A stretch of 64,000 bases of DNA from Embleya scabrispora (GCF_002024165.1 NZ_MWQN01000001.1:6696001-6760000); one strand, 5' to 3'; shown: positions 17,021 through 26,175, counted from the first letter of the stretch. Translations and numbers: made by a program. Notes: a model not told the origin generated them from the sequence alone.

Positions 17021-17124
17021 CCGACGATCCGTCGGGTACGGCCGCCCCCGGTCGCCCCGGCCGGCGCGCGGTGGTGGGCGAAACCCCGTTGGTCCGGGCG
17101 ATCGCTGCGCGCACAATGGCGCGC

Positions 17125-17502
17125 ATGGCCATTTCCCTGCATCACATCGTCATCGACGCACACGACCTGCCCGGACTCGCTCGTTTTTGGGCCGAAGTAT
17201 TGGGTTGGCGGGTGTTGTCCGAACGCGAGCGCGAGGTGGTCATCGGCACCGAGCCGGGAGCGCCCGTCGGCATCTGCTTCATGCCGGTGACGGACGTGAA
17301 GACGGTCAAGAACCGACTGCACCTCGACCTGACCCCCGGCGCCGGTCCCGGCGAGCGGGACGCGGAGATCGAGCGGCTGATCGCGCTCGGTGCCCGCCGC
17401 GTCGACGTCGGCCAGACCGGCACCGAGTCGTGGACGGTGCTCGCCGACCCGGAGGGCAACGAGTTCTGCGTGGTCCGGGCGAAGGCGACGTTGATCGGGT
17501 GA
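17125..17502 (+). CDS. VOC-family (glyoxalase/dioxygenase fold) protein
   Basis: A 125-residue protein starting MAISLHHIVIDAHDLPGLAR, the usual opening of the actinobacterial glyoxalase-like family: two beta-alpha-beta-beta-beta modules. LHLDLTPGAGPGERDAEIER and VLADPEGNEFCVVR give the second metal-side strand pattern, with Glu in GNEFCV as the typical last ligand. ATG at 17116 is an alternative start nine bases upstream. The reaction is not predictable; many members are resistance or detoxification proteins. Single gene; the two flanking genes on either side are unrelated. Confidence 0.85.
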   Translation: MAISLHHIVIDAHDLPGLARFWAEVLGWRVLSEREREVVIGTEPGAPVGICFMPVTDVKTVKNRLHLDLTPGAGPGERDAEIERLIALGARRVDVGQTGTESWTVLADPEGNEFCVVRAKATLIG

Positions 17503-17639
17503 CCGGTCGGCCGGGGGATCGGTCCGTGCCGGGGAGGAGGGCCGCCGGGTGGTCGGCGGGGCACGGAAGGGGTCACTGCCCGGGGCGTTCGCGAGCGGTG
17601 CGCGGGTGCGGGCCGATGCGTTCGCCCCGGCTCGGTGGG

Positions 17640-17795
17640 TCAGGCCGAGGTGGTCGGGGGGTTGCCGGGGCCGCTGTTGCCGCCGCGACGGCGGGTGAGT
17701 CGGTCGCGCAGGTGCCGCTTGCCCTGCTCGACCTGGCGCGGATTGCGGCGGATGTACCCCTGGATCTTCTTCACGGTCTTCGACAGCGCACTCAT
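17640..17795 (-). CDS. small basic helical protein (51 aa), conserved-type hypothetical
   Basis: A 51-residue protein, MSALSKTVKKIQGYIRRNPR then QVEQGKRHLRDRLTRRR, ending in a Gly/Pro/Ser tail. The start is set by an excellent ribosome binding site, GGGAGGG, nine bases before ATG at 17795. The sequence is strongly basic and predicted as one or two amphipathic helices, resembling short proteins seen widely in Streptomyces without known function. Binding to nucleic acid or membrane is possible but unproven. It is divergent from the MOSC gene, 186 bases away. Confidence 0.65.
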   Translation of the reverse strand: MSALSKTVKKIQGYIRRNPRQVEQGKRHLRDRLTRRRGGNSGPGNPPTTSA

Positions 17796-17981
17796 GTCGT
17801 GGTCCCTCCCTGATGCCCGAAAAGCGGGCGTCGGCGTCCCCGAGGGCGCCGATAACAGGTGTTTGCCCCGGTCTGGACCGGGATACGCGGTACGGTCGGG
17901 CCGAATCCCCCGGAACACCCCGGGAAAACGGCCGAATCGGCCCGCCGGGGCCCGTCGGAGGCGAGCCGGTAGCCTGCCGGT

Positions 17982-18677
17982 ATGTCTCACGTCCTCTCCG
18001 TGAACCTGGCCCACCCGCGCGCCAACCCGGTGAAGGCCGGGGTCGATCTGACCGGTATCGACAAGCGGCCGGTCGACCACGCGGTCGCCGTGCGAGCGCC
18101 GGGGCCCAAGTACGGCGGCCGGGGCAGCGGACTGGTCGGCGACGAAATCTACGACCGGCAGAACCACGGCGGCAACGACCAGGCGGTATACGCCTATGCC
18201 CGGGAGAACCTGGACATGTGGGCGGCCGATCTGGGCCGCGAACTCGCCAACGGCGGCTTCGGCGAGAACCTGACCACGACCGACCTCGACGTGGAGGCGG
18301 CCCTGATCGGCGAGCGCTGGCGGGTCGGCGGCGCGGCGGGTCCGCTGTTGGAGGTCTCCGTCCCGCGCATACCGTGCGCGACCTTCGCACACTGGCTGGA
18401 CGAGCGGCGGTGGGTGCGCCGATTCACCCAACGCGCCCTGCCCGGAACCTACTTGCGGGTGCTCGAATCGGGCGAGGTGCGCGCGGGGGATCCGATCACC
18501 GTGGTCTCCCGGCCCGACCACGACCTCACGGTCGGGGTGTGCTTTCGGGCGCTGACCATCGAGCCCGACCTGCTGCCCCGGCTGATCGACGTCGAGGAAC
18601 TGCCGGGCGAGGCGCGCGAGGTGGCCCGGAAGCGCACCGGGGTGATCCCGGTGCGGTTCGTCTCCGACGGCGAGTGA
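17982..18677 (+). CDS. MOSC domain protein (YiiM-like)
   Basis: A 231-residue protein with a YiiM-type MOSC domain: RAPGPKYGGRGSGLVGDEIY, QNHGGNDQAVYAYARENLDM, NGGFGENLTTTDLD, then VPRIPCATFAHWLDE with the conserved cysteine expected to contact the molybdenum cofactor or carry sulfur. The C-terminal LTIEPDLLPRLIDVEELPGE fits the YiiM helical (3-alpha) domain. Such proteins reduce N-hydroxylated compounds or transfer sulfur; the physiological substrate is unknown. Start ATG at 17982. It converges on the amidase gene with only three bases between stops. Confidence 0.88.
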   Translation: MSHVLSVNLAHPRANPVKAGVDLTGIDKRPVDHAVAVRAPGPKYGGRGSGLVGDEIYDRQNHGGNDQAVYAYARENLDMWAADLGRELANGGFGENLTTTDLDVEAALIGERWRVGGAAGPLLEVSVPRIPCATFAHWLDERRWVRRFTQRALPGTYLRVLESGEVRAGDPITVVSRPDHDLTVGVCFRALTIEPDLLPRLIDVEELPGEAREVARKRTGVIPVRFVSDGE

Positions 18678-18680
18678 CCG

Positions 18681-20108
18681 CTACCGCCCACCGACGAACG
18701 TCGGCGGGACGCGGTCGCGCCAGGGCAGGGCCTGTTCGAGCAGCGCGGCGACCCGAATGAGGGTGTCCTCGCGGCCGAACGGGGCGACCAGTTGCACGCC
18801 GATCGGCAGGCCGTCGGCGCTGTGCCCCAGCGGAAGGCTGATCGCGGGCTGGCCGGTGACGTTGAAGAGCGCCGTGAACGGGCCGTAGGCGAAGATCGTC
18901 TCCAGCCAACCCCGGACCGAGTGTTTCGGGTCGTCGAAGTCCAACGTGCCGTGCGGCGCCGGGAGTTGCCCCAGGGTCGGGGTGATCAGCAGGTCGTGAT
19001 CGGCGAAGAAGGCCCCGACCGAGCGGGACACCCGGTTGTGCGCGTCGAACGCGGCGATCAGGTCGAGCGCGGTCACCGCGTGGACGTCGTGCAGGATCCG
19101 CCGGGTGACCGCCTCCAGCCTGGCCGGGTCCGGCGGGCGGGGCGCGCCGAGCAGCGGGGCGGCGACGAACGACACCACCTCCGCCACCATGCCGTCGAGC
19201 AGGCTCTCCCAGTCGACCACCGGGCTCGCCTCGTCGACGCGATGGCCGAGTTTGCCCAGCAGCCCGGCGACCGCCGTGGCCGCCCCCGCCGCTTCGGGGT
19301 CGACGGGGACGCCGGACCAGGCACGGGTGGTCACACCGATCCGCAACGACGGTACTTCGGCGCCGAGTTCGGCGGCGTAGGGCCGCAACGGGGTGGGCGC
19401 GCCGTACTTGTCGCCCGGCGCCGGGCCGGAAACCGCGTCGAGCAGATGTGCGGTGTCGCGCACGGTGCGGGTGAGCGCGAAGTTGTACGAGATCCCGAAG
19501 AACGACTCGCCCAGGTCGGGGCCGCACGGGGTGCGCCCCCGGGTGGGCTTGAGCCCGACCAGCCCGCAGGCCGAGGCGGGGACACGGATCGAGCCCGCCC
19601 CGTCGGTGGCGTGCGCGACCGGTACCGCGCCGGCGGCGACCAGGGCCGCCGTGCCGCCGCTGGAGCCGCCGGCGCCGCGCTCCGGATCCCACGGGTTGCG
19701 GGTGATGCCGTACTTGACCGACTCGGTCGCGAAGCTGATCGCCATCTCCGGCGCGGTGGTCAGCCCGAGGGTGACGAGGCCGGCGGCCCGGAAGCGGGTC
19801 ATCAGCTCGCTGTCGTGCGGCACGACCACCCCGGGCAGCGCGCGGCTGCCCAGGAAGAAGGGGACATCGGCCGCGACCGGCCCGGAGTCCTTGATCAGGA
19901 ACGGCACGCCGGCGAACGGCGCGTCCGGGTCGGGGGAGCGGTCGAGGGCCGGCTCGAACACGGGCAGCGCGAGCCCGTTCAGCTCGGCGTTCGCGCCCTC
20001 GATCGCCTCCCGAGCGGCCTGCTCGACCTCGGCCGCGGTGACCTCGCCGCTGCGGATCAGGTCACGCAGGCCGATCGCGTCGTACCGGGCGTACTCGTCG
20101 AGCCGCAT
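18681..20108 (-). CDS. amidase signature family hydrolase
   Basis: A 475-residue amidase of the Ser-cisSer-Lys class. The catalytic lysine is in FAGVPFLIKDSGPVAADVPF, the Gly/Ser-rich signature is ERGAGGSSGGTAALVAAGAV, and the nucleophilic serine is in HATDGAGSIRVPASACGLVG, leading to LKPTRGRTPCGP. The closing VTGQPAISLPLGHSADGLPI is also typical. Closest in pattern to 6-aminohexanoate-cyclic-dimer hydrolase (NylA)-like amidases, but the true substrate cannot be read from sequence. Cytoplasmic. The LysE exporter gene ends 29 bases upstream of its start, so the two may be co-transcribed. Confidence 0.9.
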   Translation of the reverse strand: MRLDEYARYDAIGLRDLIRSGEVTAAEVEQAAREAIEGANAELNGLALPVFEPALDRSPDPDAPFAGVPFLIKDSGPVAADVPFFLGSRALPGVVVPHDSELMTRFRAAGLVTLGLTTAPEMAISFATESVKYGITRNPWDPERGAGGSSGGTAALVAAGAVPVAHATDGAGSIRVPASACGLVGLKPTRGRTPCGPDLGESFFGISYNFALTRTVRDTAHLLDAVSGPAPGDKYGAPTPLRPYAAELGAEVPSLRIGVTTRAWSGVPVDPEAAGAATAVAGLLGKLGHRVDEASPVVDWESLLDGMVAEVVSFVAAPLLGAPRPPDPARLEAVTRRILHDVHAVTALDLIAAFDAHNRVSRSVGAFFADHDLLITPTLGQLPAPHGTLDFDDPKHSVRGWLETIFAYGPFTALFNVTGQPAISLPLGHSADGLPIGVQLVAPFGREDTLIRVAALLEQALPWRDRVPPTFVGGR

Positions 20109-20136
20109 ACCGCTCCGCTCCTGGGATGCCGATGGG

Positions 20137-20781
20137 TCAGGCCGTGGCGGGGTGGCTCCGGTCGGTGGCCAGCTTGACCGCGAGGCCGCCGAGCACGGTG
20201 CCCATGACGTAGCGCTGGATGCGCAGCCACGACGGCCGCTTGGTCAGGAAGATCGCGATCGAGCCGGCCGCGAGGACCAGGACGCCGTTCACCGTCAGAC
20301 TGATCAGGATCTGGATGGTGCCGAGCACGAACCCTTGAAGCAGCACGTGCCCGGCCTTCGGGTCGACGAACTGCGGGATCAGCGAGAGGTACATGATCGC
20401 GGCCTTGGGGTTCAGCAGGTTGGTCAGCAGCCCCATGGTGAACAGCCGCCGGTTGGAGTCCGGCGCCAACTCCTGCGGGGAGAACGCCGAGACGCCACCG
20501 GGCCGCAGCGCCTGCCAGGCGAGCCAGCCGAGGTAGGCGGCACCGGCCAGCTTGACCGCGAGGTAGAGCTCCGGCACGACCAGGAACACCGCGGACAGGC
20601 CGAGGTTGGCCATCGACATGTAGATCATGAACCCGAGCGCCACACCGAGCAGCGACACCATGCCGGCGCGGCGGCCCTGGGTGATGCTGCGCGAGGTCAC
20701 GTACATCATGTTGGGCCCGGGAGTGAGCACCATCCCCAGCGCCACGGCGCTGACTCCGACTATCGCGCTTGTCTCGATCAC
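20137..20781 (-). CDS. LysE/RhtB-family exporter
   Basis: A 214-residue membrane protein with six hydrophobic segments. The family signature GMVLTPGPNMMYVTSRSITQ lies in helix 1 and the following loop, then GRRAGMVSLLGVALGFMIYM, and GLLTNLLNPKAAIMYLSLIP opens helix 4. LysE/RhtB proteins export amino acids or small amines. It lies upstream of and in line with the amidase gene, so it could export the amidase product; that is a guess. On its 5' side is the remnant of a caspase-family gene. Confidence 0.92.
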   Translation of the reverse strand: MIETSAIVGVSAVALGMVLTPGPNMMYVTSRSITQGRRAGMVSLLGVALGFMIYMSMANLGLSAVFLVVPELYLAVKLAGAAYLGWLAWQALRPGGVSAFSPQELAPDSNRRLFTMGLLTNLLNPKAAIMYLSLIPQFVDPKAGHVLLQGFVLGTIQILISLTVNGVLVLAAGSIAIFLTKRPSWLRIQRYVMGTVLGGLAVKLATDRSHPATA

Positions 20782-20842
20782 ACGTGCCCCCGCTGTCGCA
20801 CCACCGGCCGCCTGTCACTTGCGATCCGCAATTCTGTCGCCT

Positions 20843-21482
20843 TCAGGCGTTTCCCGGCAACCGGATTGTCCCCGGCTGCCCCGGCCGCAGCCCATCCCCG
20901 GCAATCCCGAGCCGCCGGGCGTGTGCGCGGCGGGTGAAATACGAGCCCGGGTCGTGGACATGCTCCACGCCGCGCCCGCGCGGTTCGAGGTGCGCGGTCG
21001 GGTCGGAGGCTTCGCCCGCCGCCCGGCCGTCCGGCCCGATCGCGGCCGCCGGGTCGAAGGCGGGGTTCGGGAAGGACCCGGGCTGGTTCGACGGGTCGGT
21101 GACCGCGCATGCGGCACGTTGCGCGTGCCCCGCCATGACGAATGCCCGGTTGATCCGGTCGGCGAACGAGTTCGTCCGCGCCGAGCCCGGCATGGCACGC
21201 GTCGACAATGACAGCACGTCACGGATCGGCGATTGGGCCAGGATCGCCGCCAGGTTCGACATCAACCGCCGTCAACCCGCCCGCCGCGCACCAGGTCGCC
21301 GGCGCGTTCTCGAACTCGTCGGTGTCCGGGGCGCGGGACACCTCGGCCGGCACCCGCTCGTGGCCCATCGCCCCGAACAGGTCCACGATCCGCCCGACAT
21401 CCCGGCGCGCGCCGCGCGGTTCGCCGAGTTCGCGACAGTGGCGCGTGCCGGCCGCGGCCGGATATCGGCGCGGTTCGCTCAC
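20843..21482 (-). pseudogene. decayed caspase-family (peptidase C14-like) gene
   Basis: GTG at 21482 overlaps the stop of the upstream hydrolase (GTGA) and begins VSEPRRYPAAAGTRHCRELG, then RRDVGRIVDLFGAMGHERVP and DTDEFENAPATWCAAGGLTA, the opening of actinobacterial caspase-like effectors. The part that should carry the catalytic His (YYxGHG) is missing. The frame then changes: MSNLAAILAQSPIRDVL in one frame; IVDACHAG, the catalytic Cys motif (DACHAG at 21203-21186), in another; then ADRINRAFVMAGHAQRAACA and RGRGVEHVHDPGSYFT in the first again. The downstream effector domain is gone before the LysE gene. Assignment is from memory of the family; multiple frameshifts and deletions make it a ruin. 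Confidence 0.7.
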
Positions 21483-22420
21483 TCGCCCGACCCGGTGCCG
21501 CCCGTCGCCCACCGCAGTGCCTCGGCTCGCGCGTCGAATCGGTCCGACTCGTCCGCGCGCAACCCGGCCGCGATCGCCGTCCCCGTCTCCAGCGCCGTCA
21601 GGTAGCGCGTCGCGTCGCGCATGTGGCTGCCGTTGTGGACCACCAGGTCCGTCATCCGCTCACCGAAGGTGTGCCGCAACTCGCGCACCACGGCGACGAC
21701 ATCGCCCGAGTCGGCGATGTTGGTCCAGGCCCGCAGGCCCTGCGGCCACCACCCCATGCCCTCGATCGGGGCCGGTCGCAGCCGATCGTGCACCAACGCG
21801 CGCATCCCCAGCGGCGAGCCCAGCGTGACCAGCGTGTCCACCCGGTGTGAGGTGTTGCACAGCGTCTCGTAGGCCACCACCGACCCGAGCGAATGGGCCA
21901 CCACCACCCGGGTCTCCGGGGTGATCCGCGCCGCGACCCGGGCCCGGGCCCGCGTCCGGATGTCCTCGTCGGTGAGATAGCGGACCATCTGCTTCACGTC
22001 GCCGATCAGCGCCCGGTCCGGCACGCCGGTCAGGAAGCGCGCACCGGTCAACGCGTCCAGGGCCGCCCGCACCGCCTTCGGCCGCACCGCCCGCGAGCAG
22101 ACCGCGCCGCGCGTACCGCCGGAGTCCGGGCCCGGCACACCCGGATCGACCCGCGCGGCCTCCGCCCACCACGCCATCAGCAGGTCGAACTCGTCGTCGT
22201 CCACCACGTCGGCCGCGTCGAAGGGCTCGTCCCCCGGCGACCGCGTCCCCGCAGGCCGGAACAGGTCGGCGTAGAACGCGACCCCGACCTCCTCGGCCGT
22301 CGGCACCGGCCCGCCGGCCAGGCGGGTCCCGCCCCGCAGTTCGGGCACCACGTCACGAGCGAGCGAGTCCTCGCTCAGGTACTGCCTGCCGACGCCGTGT
22401 ACAAAAACGACCTTGTTCAC
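21479..22420 (-). CDS. alpha/beta hydrolase, likely partner of the decayed caspase gene
   Basis: A 313-residue protein from GTG at 22420 (VNKVVFVHGVGRQYLSEDSL) with GGGGGT upstream. VHGVG supplies the oxyanion loop, VVVAHSLGSVVAYETL the nucleophile elbow (Ser in AHSLGS), NIADSGDVV a candidate acid position, and VVHNGSHMRDA the His region. This is the cytoplasmic hydrolase type that in actinomycetes often precedes caspase- or trypsin-like effector genes. Its GTGA overlap with the caspase remnant fits such a pair. It appears intact while its partner is ruined, so whether it still has a role is open. Confidence 0.8.
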   Translation of the reverse strand: MNKVVFVHGVGRQYLSEDSLARDVVPELRGGTRLAGGPVPTAEEVGVAFYADLFRPAGTRSPGDEPFDAADVVDDDEFDLLMAWWAEAARVDPGVPGPDSGGTRGAVCSRAVRPKAVRAALDALTGARFLTGVPDRALIGDVKQMVRYLTDEDIRTRARARVAARITPETRVVVAHSLGSVVAYETLCNTSHRVDTLVTLGSPLGMRALVHDRLRPAPIEGMGWWPQGLRAWTNIADSGDVVAVVRELRHTFGERMTDLVVHNGSHMRDATRYLTALETGTAIAAGLRADESDRFDARAEALRWATGGTGSGE

Positions 22421-22498
22421 AGACCCCCCTGATGTCTGCGGCAAGCCTAGCCGGCGGCATGGGGCCGGTGGTCCGAAAGCCGGGGCTACGCTGGGCGG

Positions 22499-23302
22499 GT
22501 GATCCGCGTCGACCCTCCCGAGGAAGGCTTCGTCTTCGTGCGCGAGGCGAGCCCCGGGCCGATGGCCGGCGCGGCCGTCGGGCGCCGGGTCGCCAAGGCG
22601 GACTTCGCGCCGCCGTGCATCGTGGTCGACCGGGAGTTGTCGAGCGTGATCGTCGGCGGGTGGCCGGGCCGGCTGTACCGGGTCGCGGTGACCCCGCCCG
22701 CGACGGACGCCGAGCGTGCGGCGCTGACGCAGGCCAACGAGGGGCTGCGCCAACCCGCCCGGTACATCAGGGCGTTCACGGTGGACGTGCTCGCCGAGTG
22801 GCCCGCGTCCGCGTTGTTCGGACCGCACGGCGCGGCGGTGGTGGCCGTCCTCGACGCGGCCCGCGCGCTCACCCCGCGGGCCGCCGCCCGGCTCGCGGCG
22901 GCCTCGACCCCGGGCGCCGCCGCCCGCTACGGCGCGGCCTGGAATCGCTGGCTCACCGGTGAGCCGAACGCCGCGCCCTACCTCGACCGCGACCACCGCC
23001 ACACGCTCGCCATCCCCGGCGCGGGTCCGGCCGATTCGCCGATCGGCAAGGGTTTCCTGGCGGTGTCCGCCGCGGTCCGGGCCGCCGCGCGCGATCGCGG
23101 CGGCCCGACGGCGTTCGAGACGGAGTACGACGAGGACGACGGGCAGAGCGAGGAGGTGATGGCCCACCCGTGGTCGCACGCGCTGGGCCCGCTGCTGCAC
23201 GCCGCGATGGCGCTCGGCGCGCCCCACCTGATGTCGGACGCGGACCGGGACGCGCTCACCGCCCCCTGGCGCGCGACCACCGCCGACCGCCCGCCCCGCT
23301 GA
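22499..23302 (+). CDS. hypothetical protein (267 aa)
   Basis: A 267-residue frame from GTG at 22499 with codon use like its neighbours. It begins MIRVDPPEEGFVFVREASPG and has a beta-rich first 90 residues (CIVVDRELSSVIVGGWPGRL), then Ala-rich helices. No known domain, signal peptide or membrane segment was recognised. An acidic patch EYDEDDGQSEEV precedes a final helical part. It is divergent from the alpha/beta hydrolase with 78 bases between starts, so the two may share a promoter region. Function unknown. Confidence 0.7.
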   Translation: MIRVDPPEEGFVFVREASPGPMAGAAVGRRVAKADFAPPCIVVDRELSSVIVGGWPGRLYRVAVTPPATDAERAALTQANEGLRQPARYIRAFTVDVLAEWPASALFGPHGAAVVAVLDAARALTPRAAARLAAASTPGAAARYGAAWNRWLTGEPNAAPYLDRDHRHTLAIPGAGPADSPIGKGFLAVSAAVRAAARDRGGPTAFETEYDEDDGQSEEVMAHPWSHALGPLLHAAMALGAPHLMSDADRDALTAPWRATTADRPPR

Positions 23303-23339
23303 CCCGCGCGAACGCGACACCGGGCCGACCCGACCTCCG

Positions 23340-23810
23340 CTAACCCGCCCTCCCCGAACCCAACCGCGCCCCGACCGCCGCGACGAAGGCGTCCGCCTCC
23401 GCGACCGGGCCCGGACCGAGGTTGAGATGGGTGTCCGCGTTCCAGGCACCGAGCACCGTGACCCGCGCGCGGGTGAACATGTCCAGGCTCTCCTCCAGGA
23501 CGAAGTAGCGCGGCTCGCCCCCCACATCCGGCCCCAGGAGCAGGGCGAAGTGCGCCTCCGGCGGATGCAGCGCGGGCGGGAAGCGCACCAGCAGGGCGGT
23601 TCCGGCGCCCAGCGGCACGTGCGACAGGGCCAGTCCGTCGACGGGCAGCCGCTGCTCCTCGGGCAGTTCGCCGCCGACGCCGATCCACAGGTCCGCCGTC
23701 CGCGTGTTCAGTTCGTCGAGCGGCGCGGCGAGCAGCCCGGCGGCGTTGCGCAGCGCGATCGAGCGAAAGACCACGTGGGCGAATCGGTAGTGGTGCGGTC
23801 GGGTGCTCAT
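23340..23810 (-). CDS. hypothetical protein (156 aa)
   Basis: A 156-residue protein from ATG at 23810 (MSTRPHHYRFAHVVFRSIAL). A longer frame to 23900 exists, but the internal ATG fits the protein-like sequence better. It looks like a compact alpha/beta protein with repeated short strands (ALLVRFPPALHPPEAHFALL, then RYFVLEESLDMFTRARVTVL). No motif, signal peptide or membrane segment was found and no family recognised. It converges on the 22499-23302 gene with 37 bases between stops. Confidence 0.6.
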   Translation of the reverse strand: MSTRPHHYRFAHVVFRSIALRNAAGLLAAPLDELNTRTADLWIGVGGELPEEQRLPVDGLALSHVPLGAGTALLVRFPPALHPPEAHFALLLGPDVGGEPRYFVLEESLDMFTRARVTVLGAWNADTHLNLGPGPVAEADAFVAAVGARLGSGRAG

Positions 23811-23911
23811 CCGTGGCCTTTCGGGTGGGTCGTCGAGGGTTCGACCGTCGGGCCGGCCAGCGGGAAAAAACCCGTGGCCGGTTCGGCGTTCATCCGTCAT
23901 CCTGTTCCGCG

Positions 23912-24274
23912 ATGGGAATGATGGACAGCATGGCCGCCAAGGTGGCGCGCGGCGCCACCGTCGAGTTTCGCCCGCGCGGGACCTCCATGGCCCCGCTTAT
24001 TCGCAGTCGCCAACTCGTGACCGTCGCGCCGGTGGACCCGGCCCGTCTCGCTCTCGGTGACATCGTCTTGGCCAGGGTCGCGGGAAAGATGTACCTGCAC
24101 CTGGTCTCCGCACTCGATGTCACCCGTTCGCGCGTCCAGATCAGCAACAATCGCGGCCGGACCAACGGCTGGACCTCGTATGCCCGCGTCTACGGGATCT
24201 GTGTGTCCGTGGACGGCGTACCGCGTCCCGGTGCCGGCCGCAAGGTCCGCGAGCCGGTGCCCGCGGACGGGTGA
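23912..24274 (+). CDS. S24/S26-like peptidase-fold protein (small)
   Basis: About 120 residues from ATG at 23912 (MGMMDSM; ATG at 23918 or 23921 are alternatives). VEFRPRGTSMAPLIRSRQLV contains the GxSMxP box that holds the catalytic serine in signal peptidase I and LexA-type S24/S26 peptidases, followed by ARLALGDIVLARVAGKMYLH, the standard next strand pair. The catalytic lysine position is not obvious (K of GKMYLH is a candidate) and there is no transmembrane anchor, so it is neither a normal signal peptidase nor a LexA. Stand-alone proteins of this type occur in Streptomyces with unknown role. Confidence 0.65.
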   Translation: MGMMDSMAAKVARGATVEFRPRGTSMAPLIRSRQLVTVAPVDPARLALGDIVLARVAGKMYLHLVSALDVTRSRVQISNNRGRTNGWTSYARVYGICVSVDGVPRPGAGRKVREPVPADG

Positions 24275-24489
24275 GTGCCGCCGCACCGACCGGAGTCCGG
24301 CTCGTGGCGGAAGTGCTGAGGAGGAACCACTCCCGCCACGGGCCGGGCGGCACGACCGCCGGAAGGCGATCCACCGCGCCCCGGGACCTCGGTCCCGATG
24401 ATCGACACGCGTGTCCCGCCCGTCCGGTTGCCGGAATTCGGCGTGGCCCGGTGGATTCGTCCGCGGCGCGGCCAGGTAGAGATGCAGCC

Positions 24490-26175
24490 ATGAAGAAGCT
24501 GATCAATTCCGCGCGCGATGTCGTCCCCGAGATGTTGGAGGGGCTGGCGCTGGCCAACCCCGGCATCGCCCTGCTCGACGGCGCGAACGTCGCGTTGCGC
24601 GCGGACGCGCGGGCGTACGCGCGGAGCGGCCGGGTCGCGGTGATCTCCGGCGGCGGCGCCGGCCACGAGCCCGCGCACGCGGGATACGTCGGGCCCGGGA
24701 TGTTGACCGCCGCCGTGTCGGGGGACGTGTTCACCTCCCCGGCCACCGACACGATCCTCGCCGCGATCCGCACCGTCGCCGGCCCGGCCGGGGTGCTGCT
24801 CGTGGTCAAGTCGTACACCGGCGACCGGCTCAACTTCGGCCTCGCCGCCGAGTTGGCCCGGGCCGAGGGGATCGCGGTCGAGGTCGTGGTGGTCGCCGAC
24901 GACGTGGCGCTGACCGCGGGGGAGGACACCGCCGGACGGCGCGGAATCGCCGGCACCGTGTTCGTGCACAAGGTCGCGGGAGCGGCGGCGGAGGCGGGCG
25001 CGACGCTGGCCGAGGTCCGGGCGGAGGCCGAGGCGGCGGCCGGCGCGATCGGCACGATGGGCGTCGCGCTCAGCCCGTGCACGGTGCCGGCCGCCGGGCA
25101 GCCCGGCTTCGAACTCGGCGAGGACGAGGTCGAGTTGGGCCTGGGCATCCACGGCGAGGCGGGGGTACGCCGGGCCAAGATCGCCCCCGCGGACACGTTC
25201 GTGGCCGAACTCCTGGACCGGATCGTGACCGAGACCGGCCTCGGCGCCGGCGACCGGGTCGCGCTGCTGGTCAACAACCTCGGCGGCACCCCGACCATGG
25301 AACTGGACATCGTGCTGCGCGGCGCCGTACGCGACCTGGCCGGCCGGGGGCTGATCCTGGAGCGGGCCTGGCGCGGCTCGTTCCTGACCGCCCTGGAGAT
25401 GGCCGGCGTCTCGCTGTCCCTGCTCCGGGTCGACGACGCCCGGCTCGCCCGCCTCGACGCGGCGACCTCCGCGCCCGCCTGGCCGACACCGGTGGTGGGC
25501 CGGGTGGGCGAGGTCACCGTGCTGCCGGCGGCGCCCGCTCCCGGCACCGCCGACGCCGGCACCGTGCTGACCGAGCCGACCCCGCTCACCCGGGCCGTCG
25601 AGGCGGCGTGCGCGGCGCTGACCGAGGCCGAGCCGCACCTGACCGAGCTGGACCGGGTCGTCGGAGACGGCGACCTGGGCATCAGCCTGGCGCGCGGCGC
25701 CGAGGCCGTCCGGCGCGAGTTGCCCGGCTACGGCGGCGGCGACCCGGCCGCCGTGCTGCGCGGGCTCGCCGACACCGTACGACGCGCGCTCGGCGGCACC
25801 TCCGGGCCGCTGTACTCGGTGCTCCTGCTGCGCGCGGCGGGCGCGGTGGAGGCCGACCCGTCACCGCGCGGGTGGCGCGAGGCCGTGGCCGCCGGCGCCC
25901 GCGCGATCGGCGAACTCGGCGGCGCCCGGGTCGGCGACCGCACCATGCTGGACGCCCTCGTACCCGCCGGCGAGGCCCTGGTCGGCGGTGCGAGCCTGGC
26001 CGAGGCGATCGACGCGGCCGCGGCCGGCACCGAGGAGACGGCGACCCACATCGCCCGCCGGGGCCGCAGCAGCTACCTCGGCGACCGGGCGATCGGCACG
26101 GTCGACCCGGGCGCGGAGGCGGTGGTGATCTGGCTCCGCGCGGTCGCCGACGCCCTGGACGCGGAGGACGAGTAG
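24490..26175 (+). CDS. dihydroxyacetone kinase, DhaK-DhaL fusion (ATP-dependent)
   Basis: A 561-residue two-domain kinase phosphorylating dihydroxyacetone (glycerone) to its phosphate. The DhaK domain (1-330) has VISGGGAGHEPAHAGYVGPG and GDVFTSPA for substrate binding, VLLVVKSYTGDRLNFGLA, and LGLGIHGEAGV, where His221 is the residue that binds dihydroxyacetone covalently. The DhaL domain (about 365-561) has LDRVVGDGDLGISLARGAEA, with the paired Asp that bind Mg-ATP, and ALGGTSGPLYSVLL. Fusion of K and L in one chain marks the ATP-using form, not the PTS form. Start ATG at 24490. Followed by a strong bidirectional terminator. Confidence 0.95.
   Translation: MKKLINSARDVVPEMLEGLALANPGIALLDGANVALRADARAYARSGRVAVISGGGAGHEPAHAGYVGPGMLTAAVSGDVFTSPATDTILAAIRTVAGPAGVLLVVKSYTGDRLNFGLAAELARAEGIAVEVVVVADDVALTAGEDTAGRRGIAGTVFVHKVAGAAAEAGATLAEVRAEAEAAAGAIGTMGVALSPCTVPAAGQPGFELGEDEVELGLGIHGEAGVRRAKIAPADTFVAELLDRIVTETGLGAGDRVALLVNNLGGTPTMELDIVLRGAVRDLAGRGLILERAWRGSFLTALEMAGVSLSLLRVDDARLARLDAATSAPAWPTPVVGRVGEVTVLPAAPAPGTADAGTVLTEPTPLTRAVEAACAALTEAEPHLTELDRVVGDGDLGISLARGAEAVRRELPGYGGGDPAAVLRGLADTVRRALGGTSGPLYSVLLLRAAGAVEADPSPRGWREAVAAGARAIGELGGARVGDRTMLDALVPAGEALVGGASLAEAIDAAAAGTEETATHIARRGRSSYLGDRAIGTVDPGAEAVVIWLRAVADALDAEDE

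Noticed and set aside
20627-21850. Plus-strand open frames opposite the LysE-caspase-hydrolase region
   Set aside because: Their sequences are Arg/Pro/Ala-rich and antisense to recognisable protein segments on the minus strand.
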